Position numbers and translations under genes: made by a program | DNA from: Gamarada debralockiae | Taxonomy: Eukaryota; Ascomycota; Leotiomycetes; Helotiales; Hyphodiscaceae | DNA length: 32,707 bases | Reading direction: 5' to 3' | Assembly (NCBI GenBank): GCA_002803225.1 | Contig: NXFV01001686.1 | Location: 1-32,707 of the forward strand | Notes under the pieces: generated by a model | What the model was told of the DNA's origin: nothing | The model's input: only the letters and a program-made list of their open reading frames with translations | The model's database searches: none | Part shown: one piece after another, positions 21,736 to 31,623 of the stretch | Layout: each line of letters begins with the position of its first letter | Numbering within the stretch: position 1 is the stretch's first letter

Positions 21736-21770
21736 TGGCCCGTGCGCACGTAGTCCTGACACCCACTGGT
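21736..21770. repeat. Right terminal inverted repeat, 35 bp
   Basis: Exact reverse complement of 20308-20342, ending CACCCACTGGT. Similarity continues imperfectly inward for about 8 bp. Confidence 0.93.
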
Positions 21771-21776
21771 GCTGCC
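21771..21776. repeat. Putative target-site duplication, right (GCTGCC)
   Basis: Direct repeat of 20302-20307, directly adjoining the right inverted repeat. Confidence 0.65.
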
Positions 21777-23177
21777 ATTCGCCAAGACGGAAGCTCACCA
21801 GGAAGTCCCATATCTCAACGAAACAATGGAGGCAAAACCTCCACTTGTTCTCACTTAAAGAGTCGTCGAGATTACACACCTAGCTATCATACCATCCTTT
21901 ATGAAACCATAGAACCTAATATCTGTCTCTAGGTGGAGGTGAAAAAGAATGATTCGCTGAGAATGTCTGGGTGCGGCTCGCTCTCTCGCAGCCTCGCGTC
22001 ATTCGAGAAAATCGACCAATCGAAAGTCTCCGTGGCTGAAGGATTTTCCCAACTCTTGGAAGATTCCGGTGAGCAAGGCTCCGCCTCCAATGTTGAGGGG
22101 ATTATATGCATGACTGGGTACGCTTGTCCGCCAGGTTGCATCGAACGAGGATCAGGCTGAGCCGCTTAGCACAGTCTTGAAGGTGCCGACAGAGTGTGCT
22201 AGCGAATCACAACTCCTCAATGTTGGGCTTCAAACTGCAGCTTTCAAAATTTCGAACCCTGGTATTTTCATGCATGTTTCGGGGGCGTTCAATTTTTTGG
22301 CCTCCAATGTGTCGGTGAGTCCGAGTCTTGCGTTGCAGGCGTTGAGCGAGACCTCACAACGGAGGCCAAAGAGCAGGTGAGCATATGTTCAACCAGTGAG
22401 GGCTCTCTCCCCGCTCAATTGTCCATGTCAGCCTTGTGAATTTCACCAACACTATTCGATGACCTTGTGGCTGAGCGGCCTCCAATCTTGTGAGACGCGT
22501 CACCCCAGGACGGCACAGCTGAGATGCCTGGTGGAGCCTGAAGAAGCCCCACGAGAGCCTGAGATAGCAACCAATCAAGTCCCTCGATATTGATCGGTCA
22601 CCATTGAGGTACTTCGAGTTTTGAACTCCAGTTTTGTTCCCCTACGAATTGAAAAAAACGATTGGTGGGTCGTCTTGGCCTCCAAACCCCGACAAGATAC
22701 AGTATGCAGGCCACCGTGGGGTTGCCCGCTCATCACAAGCAACAAACTTGTGGCCAATGAAGCCTCTGGATTGATACTCAACGGTTGATATTCTTTGAAA
22801 AATTCTACTTCCTTCTGTCCATGCACCCTTTACCTTCCGCACATGATAGTCACCAATTTGCACCCAACATGTCACTAAAATGCCTCAACAGAAACTCGCT
22901 GACGTTGGTGTTAACATCCAAAAGAACTATTATGATAACTAATGACGTCTGCAGACTAGGCGTGGTGTCTACAGAATTTACTTCGAATTTTGAACCCACG
23001 CCTCATCAGAAGCCTCCCGGAGCTGCAATTCTCGGTAAAACTTGGCCTCCAAATAGGAAAATAATGACTAATAGCGAGTCACCTGCTACCTGTTGATATT
23101 AGAGGGTTCTAGATGTGACGGTCCGTACAAAGAAAGATAAAATTCCATCAAGGCAGATAGCAGCGCGGCCCCTCACT
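21777..23177. other. Gene-free block with repeat modules (reverse orientation)
   Basis: 1.4 kb without a supported gene, between the transposon and the end of the minus-strand NLR gene. Modules occur in reverse orientation: CCAATCA 22571, mid box 22615, GGCCTCC 22677; and partial copies with mid box/GGCCTCC at 22245/22299, 22438/22477 and 22984/23044. CCAATCG near 22016 with GCCTCC near 22083 is a shorter variant. Short frames here show no motifs. Confidence 0.6.
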
Positions 23178-26100
23178 TCATTCCGATTCTGAGTCACTTG
23201 TCACAACACCCGGCTGAGTCGAATTCAACAGTGACTGAACCGAGATTGGAGCGCTCGATGCCTGTGCAGTTTCTCTACCGTTTTCTTGAAAAGAGGATTG
23301 CTCACTGTTGTTGAAGGCGGTAGCTTGGGTGCCAGTCTTCGTGGCATCGGTGCTTTCAGTCGCCTTTGCGCTACAAAGTTATCAGTACTTTGGATTTGAA
23401 GCTGTACCTGTTGAATTTTTGCGAACTTACTGTTGAAGTCGTTTGTGTCTTTTAAGAAGGTCAGGACGGTAAAAAGATTTCCCACAACCTTCCCATGAGC
23501 AATGAAACTGCGGACGTCCGTGACTGAGTTCGTGTCGCCTGTTGAGTGGTTAGTCATTCAATTCGATTGGATGATAACATGTAAGTAATCTTCATGCTAT
23601 CGATCTTTTTCAAGATCCTCAATTTCTATCATTAAGATGCATAGGGTGACCCAGACTGGAGTCACTCAACTATTTGAGGCGAGTCGACTTGAATCTCCCA
23701 TTGAGTTCGAAAGATTGATGTCTTATATCTCAATGAAGGCAGTATCATGGCATACCTGACACCCTCTGCACGTGTAAAGGTCTGAGTCATTGGTAAGCTT
23801 AAATTCTTTAATGTGGCTCGATCAAGAACATACCTTGCCACAGATTTCACAATCATGTACTCGTAGTCCTTTCTTCGCCCGACTGACCCTCGCTTTTGGC
23901 GGTGCACTGCGAACGGGATCTTCTTCCTCAGCCTGAGGCGACGGCTGCCGTGGTGGCTCAACATGTGGCACCGGTGGTGGAGGAGGTGGTGGTGCAGGCT
24001 TGGGAGGAGGAGCGACATATCCCGGTTCTGATTCTGGTTCCTTTCTAGGTTCGAAAGCCGGGAGCTCAACCTCTTCCGGCGAAGGATGACATTTGCGATT
24101 ATGCTTCAATAAGCCAGTCTTGCTCGTGAACCCCCGGGCAAAGAAGACACAAGATGGATCCGCACAACGGAACGGCTTTGCATGAAGCCGTTCATGTTCG
24201 TCACGGTCGGAAGCTGACTTGAATCCGTCGGAGTAGCGGGAACATTCGCGATAGCGGCATATGAAAGCCGAATCCATATAAATTCTCCTGAATTTATCAA
24301 GCTCTTGGGATTTTGCGCCTTCAGGCAGGTCGTCCACGGAGCAGTCGATAAGAGATCGAACGATGTTCTGGTAGCGTTGGCTGACCTCACTAAACCGAGT
24401 GGGATCATGGCGAAGCTCTTCAACTTTGAGATCTAATATACTGTTAGCATGGGTGCATCTTGAATCCCCAAATTTAACTTGGATATGAGTTGGCAATCGG
24501 TCCACCCCATTCAGTGATTCAAACCAGACGCATTAAATTGCTAGAGCAGAGTGATCCACTTTGGGTCACTGGCTCGCTGGCGCTTTGAAGTTGTTGAAAG
24601 GGTGTTCCAATCAATCTGGCACGGTCGTTTTCACATACTTTCCGGCTCCTGGTGGCTGTATTTCTCTTGGGAGAGGAACCTTCGAAAGGTTAGAATATCA
24701 AGCCCCATCTGCTGGGCCTGTGGCATTGAGGCCAATACTTCCAGTTGCGTCTCAATGTTGTCTGCCGAAGTGGTGTCATCCAGCTTCAGGCTCACAGCAC
24801 CTGGGTCTCCCTTCCAGAAATCCTGTATCTCATCTAACGGGTCATCTAGATCTTCATCCTGAACAGGATCTTCCCGCTTTGCGTATTGGAGGAGATGTTG
24901 AAACCAGAACTCGTTTGCGTAATGATGTAATCCATGAAAGCCCTTGAGAACACGGAGTTTCAAAACGTCCTCTGAGTATGCCGGGTCGACAAAACAGAGA
25001 CTGGTATTCATGTAGTTGATGCAGGAAAAAGCAAGATCATAATGCGCTCTGTTGTAATACAGAAAGGGGCCGCTTGCTTCATGTAGAATGTACCTGCGAT
25101 CGTTAGGATTTGACTTATAATTCACATCATAAAGTTGCAACTCACTCTTTCGCAGAATAATGAACAAAATCAATTGTATTCTTGTGTCCTTCTTCGATAA
25201 GAGGTTTGCACAGGTCCAAGAAACCGTCGACTAACTTCGTTTGTTCGTCAAGCACCAAGCCGCGGATATTGAAAACGATTCCATCTTGAACTTCGTGGGA
25301 TTTTAACAACCTGAACGAGCAAGCGATCCATTGGAGAATTCGAACCGCTTTTTCGGAACTTTGGGTGTCGAGATCATGCATTACGCGACGAAGGATCCGG
25401 CCGTATCTACATCAAGTTACTTGTGATTCATAAATCGTGAGATAGATTGTGCAACCACTTACGCTTCATCAAGGCCTTCTGGCAGCGCGTTGACGGCATC
25501 TATCAAATCATGTGGACTGTAGCAATTCTCGAGACTTTGCATGACGAGCCGCACCCACAAGAACATACCTGGAACCAAATCAGCGCTGTGAGGTCTAACG
25601 AACAGGGATAGAGGAGATACCGTCAGCTTTGGCAGTGATCCTACTTTCGATTTGGTTGATGAGGGTATCTCCAAACCGTCCTCGGAACTCTGTCAAGCTA
25701 GAGCGCACGTAAGCCTCGATATCTCTGTTTACATCGACATGTTGGTCCCTCAGAGATATGGTCGGTCTGCTGTTCAAGGTCTTATTGATTTGCGTCCCCT
25801 CTCTGTTGGAAAACAATATCCTGCACTGGCTATTAGATGACTTCGAGAATGGAAGCAATTCCGCCAAGATTGTCCTCTGGTCAGTCTCTGGATATTCGTC
25901 CAATCCATCGATAATTATTAGGATAGATGGTATCGTCGCTAGAAGCTCCGGTAACAGTTTTCGAAGTCGAACAATAGAGGGAGCAAGTCCCTTGTTTGCG
26001 TAGTTCTCGAATATGTAAGGAGCAAGGTCAAGATTGGATCGCAGCAGTTGAGCTGTAATGCTGCGCAGGATGTCTCCTAGCAGGTTTTTGCCCGCGGTGT

Positions 26101-27247
26101 AGCTGTTGCAGATATGATAGACAGTTGTAAAACCTTTTTCCTCTGCGAGACGTTCGATGACATATGTACTCAATATCGTTTTGCCTATCTTTCAGTCAGG
26201 GTGAGCTTTGAAATAGAAGGAAGATAATTGATTACCGGCTCCTGGAATCCCTTTCACCCAGAGTACGGGATCACTGTGTGGATCGTCTTTCCACGCCTGG
26301 AACAGCGGATTCCTGAACACCCACACGCAGGTGCCTTCCTGTCTCTTGGAGGAGAGCCTTTCCAGCTCATCATCACGTTGCTCGTCGGCAACCTTCAACC
26401 ACGAAATGGAGTCATGAAGATAGAAATCCTTGCTCTGCTTTTCTTGGCGAACGATCTCCTCTTGAGCTTTCATTCTCCATTGTCGTGCTGCCACAACGTC
26501 GATCGTGATGACCTCTTTCATCAGAAGCTCCTGATGGTGGGAAAGACTCTTAAGGATGCCTTGAAAGCGAAAGTCGAAGGACTTCCACAAAGAGTCAAAG
26601 AAAATGTGCCAAGCTGGAGAATGATCAATGCATCTTCAACGCATTTTGTGTGTGTGACTATACTTACACCTTCTTCGAAAGAACTTATAAGCTCGTCGAT
26701 GGAATTCCAGAATATCCGTGTAAACCATTCCGAGCACAACCTTGAAGTTCGGATCGTCACCAAAGGCAGTTTGTAGACGATCGAACTGAGGCATAGCCTC
26801 GCCAATTTGACTGTAAGCATCCACCAACTTGTCGAAAACGTTCGTGTATTCGTCCGCAAGCTGCCAATCCCGTCAACACGAATATTCAAATGTCACGTGA
26901 TAGAGAGTACCTGAAGCATTAATTTGACGGGAGCCTGCGCAGAAGTCAGTACATTGTCCTCAAAATAGACAGACGCTACTTACCCAGACCCACGGAAGAT
27001 ATGGAGTCCCATTGCAAAGCACCTCAATGACCTTCGAGTACTTCTCCAGCCCTTTCAAGAATGGCTCAATGCGGCGCACGTTTCGGAGCGATTTCCTCTT
27101 TCTCTGAGCCTCTTGGATCTCCTCGGCCGATTTCCAGACATCTTCGATTGAGGTCGATTGAAATGCGATCGCATCCGTGATGCTTATGGTCTGTTTGAGG
27201 GAGCTGATGGCTTGTTCGAAGGTACGCGCGCTGGGCTCTGAAGCCAT
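23178..27247 (-). CDS. NLR-like NACHT protein with DUF7708-like N-terminus and four C2H2 fingers
   Basis: Twelve exons, all phases consistent, 1056 aa: 27247-26984, 26934-26911, 26860-26668, 26613-26236, 26184-25621, 25568-25463, 25406-25146, 25093-24639, 24432-23834, 23781-23756, 23538-23431 and 23370-23178. STAND-type signalling NTPase; fungal members are linked to nonself recognition. The N-terminal region (~1-200) resembles DUF7708: RRIEPFL, YSKVIEVLCNGTPYLPWVW, ILEFHRRAYKFF. NACHT: Walker A GIPGAGKT (282-289; its codons are split by the intron 26185-26235), Walker B ILIIIDGLDE (374-383), then KADGMFLWVRLVM. C-terminal C2H2 fingers: C807-C812-H828-H832; C838-C843-H859-H864; a Pro-rich linker; C943-C946-H959-H963; C970-C975-H988-H993. 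Fingers 3 and 4 are intact only after splicing three introns, and the codon of the last zinc histidine spans an exon junction; this strongly supports the model. Two introns are long (24433-24638, 206 nt; 23539-23755, 217 nt); others are 49-60 nt. First ATG 27247 chosen. No damage is visible. Confidence 0.87.
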
Positions 27248-28009
27248 GGCTATTGATGATTGCGACAAGTCCAACGCGTCAAAAGAACTGTTAACTCTGA
27301 GGGAGGTGATGATGTGAAAGGAGACATCGCGGTTTCCTTTGGAAGAAGCACGTGGATAGACAACCTCGAGGCTGCGTGGCTGATTTGCAACGTCGAAAGG
27401 ATCAAGATCTGTGATAAATGCGCACCATGTGGTTTATAATCTGCACCCCGGCAACTAGCTGCCACTTTTTCCTTAATCTGAGATAAGAAGCACTTAACTA
27501 TGACTTCACTGTGAATGGACACGACCCCTTCGCTCGCCTTAAAAGAGCATCCGTTCAAGACTTCGGCTTTATTGTATTGCTTCCGTTTATCTGTATTCAG
27601 TTTCTCATCTGCGTTCCCTAATTTTCGATCTTCACAGACGCGTCAATTGGCTCAGAACCTTCCATAATCTGAAAAATTCGTCTTTCAAAAAGTTCAAACG
27701 ATAAAAACACCTCTTCACGTGAATTGGAGGCCAAAAGCGAGGCATCTCGGGTTTATTTTTTATGCAAATTATGCAATTTTCACAGCATGAAATTTCGCGA
27801 AGTCGTTGTGCAAACTCTCTTGGAAAGTAGTCTTGATTGGAGACGTCCCTCCTCGCACTGGTACATTGCATATATGTTTTAGAATTGCAGTGGCTCTCTA
27901 GTATATCAGATTGCGGTTGAGTGGACGGCCGAGTGAGAGGTTACTTGGTGCCGACCTGGACCGTGGGGGCCGAAAACACCCTTGAATTGGCTTGCGGCCA
28001 TGAACCCTG
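27248..28009. other. Intergenic: NLR promoter and one repeat module
   Basis: No gene is supported. The proximal part should hold the promoter of the minus-strand NLR gene. A plus-oriented module lies at 27723 (ATTGGAGGCC), 27789 (GAAATTTCG) and 27834 (TGATTGG). The tract has a CACGTG box near 27349. Confidence 0.5.
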
Positions 28010-28520
28010 GACCCACACCAAGAGCCATGTCTATTGGCCACTTTATAGAAATTTGGAGGCCGTGTCTACAGCTGGACACACCCAACTCGATGCTTCCGGT
28101 ATGAAATTCCTGAGAAACTGTGCTGGCCGTAGGCAGAATTCTATGATCCTAATTGGTTGACAGTTACCTCATGTATCAACTTTATCTTCTCTTTTCTCGT
28201 ACAGTCTACCGACTATTTGGGATCAATACAAGATATTCATCATTCAACTTCATTCAGTAATGGAGGCGCCCGGACACGGGCTTTCTGTTGATATGAATGA
28301 CTGGTTGTCCACTCCTTGTCCTGGTCCCCATTCTATTCAAGATATTCATCAAAAATTTTCGCCTCTAGAATTGCCAAAATGATTTGACTAATTGACATTT
28401 CATATTCCAAGCAACGAGGTGCGGTATCTATCAAGTTCTCCCGACTTTCCTATTTGCCTTGTGTTAAGTCCATTATCTCAATTCCTCTTTTCAGTATTCT
28501 CTGTACTCTTTGCGGCTTTG
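28010..28520. repeat. Segmental duplication, distal copy
   Basis: Same-orientation, diverged copy of 13141-13650, containing the module at 28052/28103/28150. Together with the SNF2 3'-end copy at 29183-29340 it indicates that a ~2-kb tract downstream of and including the end of the SNF2 gene was duplicated about 14 kb away and partly deleted or rearranged in the middle. Confidence 0.7.
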
Positions 28521-29182
28521 TAGGCAGCAGCTTCTGTGCATGGTGATCACTTGCCAAGTTCAGTCAATAGTCTTTCTCGGCCTGCAGGAGGCAGGAGGCC
28601 ATAAAGACATTGATGAGGCGGAGAGACTGCAGCTACAGAAGAGTGCACCTGGCTACTGGAGTCTATTCTGAGATGGAATTGGAGGCCAGAACAAACGCGA
28701 AACTGAGGAAAATGCTTAAAATTCGCCAAGTCGTCCTTCCAAGGCCCTCGTAAATCTACTCATAATTGGACAACGCTTAAAGTGGGAAGCGAATGGGAAA
28801 AGGGTAATGGAAGTTGGCTCATACCTCATCCTGGTTAGCTACCATGCACTAGCATGCAGAACATCGATTGAAGAGTTGAAATCCCAATAAACACCTCTAC
28901 GGATATGTGCTCATTCTGCCCATGATTTGTTCGTTCTTTTTAATCAAGAAACCATACACTGTTTAGTTTGCTGATATGCCGGTTGGAGGCGCTCGTACTG
29001 TTTAGTGAAACGAAACACACCCGTAAGACTGTGTGCCAAGTGCGCATCCGCCATCTAAACTATGATAAGAGGTGATTTATGAAGACATCTCGGTTCCACA
29101 TTAGAGAGGTGTCCTTGTAGGTCAATTATAAATAATAATGAGTGGCTAGCTCGGTCATATAAACCCCAGCAAATTGCGATCC
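28521..29182. other. Gene-free spacer with one repeat module
   Basis: No gene is seen. A plus-oriented module lies at 28678 (ATTGGAGGCC), 28718 (AAAATTCG) and 28763 (TAATTGG). This is the diverged middle of the duplicated segment; I could not align it confidently to 13650-15180. Confidence 0.5.
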
Positions 29183-29340
29183 TCAACCAAATTGCTCCCT
29201 CAATTGCTATTTCAATGTCAACACATTTTAATATCTGACCGTTCGTAAACTTACTTGAAGCTTCTTCACATTTTCCAATGGACTGCGGCGCTGGTCAGTA
29301 GCGAAAGCCTCCGCAGCGATTTGTTTTTTGAGCTGAGACC
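29183..29340 (-). pseudogene. Duplicated 3'-terminal exons of the SNF2-RING gene
   Basis: Corresponds to the last two exons of the SNF2 gene (15354-15181). The longer exon ends at 29255 and encodes LKKQIAAEAFATDQRRS and then PLENVKKLQ, against ATNQRRS and PLDNVKRLQ in the parent. It is followed by GTAAGT, a 48-nt intron (29254-29207) and a terminal exon 29206-29183 encoding QLREQFG and a stop, against QLRDQLV in the parent. Homology ends abruptly near 29335-29340, so no ATPase sequence is present and the fragment cannot make a helicase. Substitutions are partly conservative and both splice sites survive. Confidence 0.85.
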
Positions 29341-29602
29341 TTCGTACTCTCGTCATTATTGGTGGTTGTCGTACGGAAGGATCTCCGCGCCGCGGTCCTT
29401 TGCTTCGATTTTGTTGATCACGACCACGTTCGGATTTCGCACTCTTCCCTTTCAAGTTCGTGTGGGAAACGCCAAGCTGTACGTGAGCTGTACGTAAGCT
29501 CGTAAACTGCCTCGTTCTCCTCGCCCTCCTTCCCCTCCTTCAAGGAACCGCTCTTCTGAGGAGTCCGCGAACATGGACCGTTGGAAATTTCAGTCTTGAA
29601 CG
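29341..29602. other. Promoter-side spacer of the ferredoxin pseudogene
   Basis: A short tract between the SNF2 fragment and the first ATG of the ferredoxin-like gene. Overlapping short frames on both strands show no motifs. Confidence 0.4.
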
Positions 29603-30210
29603 ATGTCTGCGAGTCTGCGAAATCTTTACTCGCACTGCCCTGCATCCCGTGGTCCCCTGCTGACGCGGACTATCACAAACACTATGGCATACCACGTAGC
29701 AAGCTTGCGTACTCGAATAATAGCATTGCAGGTTCAGAAACTCCTTTCCATGCGCCGGGGGATACACGGCCATGCATCGCCTCCAAAGCGAGGTGAAGAG
29801 TAAGCTCACTCAGTCTATCAAGCACGGCCAAAACTAAAATTCCACGCAATCTCCTAGACTCTACGTGACCTTCATTGACCAGAATAACAAGCACCATAAG
29901 CTCGCCGTTTCGAAAGGCGACAATCCGCTGGAGATCGCGCACACTCACGATCTGGAGATGGAAGGGGGCGTGTGATGGGTCGTGCGCTTGTAGCACGTGC
30001 CATATCATTGTCACGGACAAGGGGTTCTATGGCCGCATGCGCAAGCCTGAGGATGACGAGAATGATATGCTTGACACTGCCACTGGCGTGACCGAGACCA
30101 GCCATCTCGGCCGTCAGGTTCACATGATCCCAGAGCTGGATGGCCTGATGGTCAAGTCGGCAAAGGCCACGCCGAATTCGCAGCCTGATGATCTCCAGGG
30201 CAAATCGTGA
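29603..30210 (+). pseudogene. yah1: Yah1/adrenodoxin-type mitochondrial [2Fe-2S] ferredoxin pseudogene
   Basis: Yah1 carries electrons from ferredoxin reductase for Fe-S cluster and heme A synthesis in the mitochondrial matrix. Exon 1 (29603-29799) encodes an Arg/Ser-rich, acid-poor presequence ending in the family motif HGHASPPKRGEE; intron 29800-29857 (58 nt); exon 2 29858-30210. Exon 2 starts LYVTFIDQNNKHHKLAVSKG and reaches DLEMEG, then shifts frame at a run of five G (29964-29968, one G too many) before the cluster motif CDGSCACSTCH. After the shift the frame continues with EDDENDMLD, TETSHLG and TPELDGL-like IPELDGLMVK to TGA. Beyond the frameshift, the fourth cluster cysteine (family LGCQV) is Arg here: LGRQV, codon CGT instead of TGT, residue ~151. 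So even with the frame repaired, a normal [2Fe-2S] site would be incomplete. Probably a decayed duplicate of an essential gene elsewhere; the G-run could alternatively be a sequencing error. Confidence 0.87.
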
Positions 30211-30606
30211 CTGTGGTCAAGGTTAGGATTATAATCTGTGAGAGTGATAGGATCAGAGGGCATCCGCACAAAGCCATGTCGATTCAGCACTGTGGTCTAT
30301 CACTTACGCCTACCATTGAGCAATCTACTTTATCATCGCTACGGGTTCACCTCGCTGAGTTTAAGGAGAGTTGCTGTCTGTCTTCTATTCCACTTATCGC
30401 CCAGCACCTCTGTCTCTCGTTGAGCGATGCTGGAACGAAATTGTTAACGAACTCAACGAAGGGTGTCTCAAATACATCCCCTCTTCGGAAACAATTGAGG
30501 CGAGTAGAGAGCTGAGCTTTGTGGCAGAGTAAAATGGTCTCACTCATGATCTGATCGCTGAGTCTGCTCTTGCGTATAGATAGGCAAATGAATTAAATGT
30601 ATATAT
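30211..30606. other. Intergenic between convergent remnants
   Basis: About 400 bp between two convergent decayed genes. I see no gene, RNA or repeat that I can support. Confidence 0.45.
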
Positions 30607-31623
30607 TCAAAATGGACTGATTTTGGTTGTTTGCCCTCGTGCCAATCTCGGCCTCTTATTTCTCACACGAAAAGACGGATAAATGTTATCAAGGTTCGAG
30701 ACGAACCTCCCGCTATGAGCTATACTAGAAAGGCGCCAAGAAGACCGAGGAGTTGGTGCTTGCGCATGCGGCCCGCATAGCGTAACAACAGAATCGTAGC
30801 CACAGCCACTTTGGAACGGCCATTCGGCTTTAGGCCACGATTCCCCAACGTCAAGGCCATCACCAGGACCCAGAGGTCTGGCAGCTGTCTTCTGGATTAG
30901 CTGACCATCCGAATGGGGACATCTCTTACTCTCTCGATCAAAACTCACACTGTTCTCAATATCCCTTCTCATTAACATCGGATCAGGCATAGCTGGTATC
31001 TGGTCCTTGATATAAGTGTCGACCAGAGGCGACAGTTTCTCTTCGAGCACGGAATGATAGGCGCTGGCCTCTGAAACCAGCAATGGCTCTGTCATCCTGA
31101 TAATCTCCTCGTAGAACCCTCGACGCTCCCATTCGCTCCAATGGGTTGCTGCGGAGAAAATCCCTGCCAACATGGCGGGTAAGCGTCGATTTCGACTCAT
31201 CCGCTGCTCGTTAGCCATAGAGGACGACTCATCAAAGGTATGGCTGTAGTAGCCTACGGCTACTCAGTCAAAGTGTGCGAACCCCAGCTTGGTTGTGCGA
31301 TCCAAAATGGACTCCAGCCGCTCGTCCAGGGACAAGTATTTACTGGGAGTGGTCATGGACTCGACTAGGTCGAAATCCAGGTTCGTTGTTTCTGCTATCG
31401 TCTGCGAATCGCTCGAGGCCATAAAGTGCGGCGTTGGGTAGTCGCTGAGCAAAGGCGTCTCACCCATATGTGGGACCACGGTGTCCTGGTCCCATGGCTC
31501 AGCATCGTTTTGTACAGTGAAAGCTAAAGAAGCCCGGCTGTCCATGGGAGGGAACGCGACACCGCTGTAAGGCAGTTCCACCCGACCCACGCTCGGCAAC
31601 ACTAATTTGACGGTTAATTCCAT
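30607..31623 (-). pseudogene. Remnant of a fungal regulator-like protein with an in-frame stop
   Basis: Two minus-strand frames, 31623-31264 and 31263-30607, are in the same phase and separated by one TGA (31266-31264). Sequence on both sides of the stop fits one protein: LDERLESILDRTTKLGFAHFD, stop, VAVGYYSHTFDESS, then RMSRNRRLPAMLAGIFSAATHWSEWERRGF. This resembles the C-terminal half of fungal bZIP-type regulators, in which LDERLE and a YYT/SxxF segment precede an SRxRxLP stretch. In such proteins the stop position usually reads Ser (TCA to TGA). No basic-zipper region could be recognised upstream, which enters a C/G-rich and then AT-rich tract. The last ~100 codons have no features I know. 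Called a remnant; an unrelated hypothetical gene with a real intron is possible. Family assignment is tentative. Confidence 0.55.

Larger units (their letters stand above)
20308..21770 (-). mobile_element. Intact Tc1/mariner-like DNA transposon (1463 bp)
   Basis: A complete element: 35-bp terminal inverted repeats identical at both ends (20308-20342 and 21736-21770), one uninterrupted transposase frame, and a 6-bp flanking duplication GCTGCC. Perfect repeats plus an intact gene imply recent insertion and possible activity. The element interrupts the reverse-oriented module block. The empty site is predicted to read GTAGCTGCCATTCG. Superfamily assignment rests on the transposase; the flanking duplication does not fit the usual TA. 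Confidence 0.9.
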
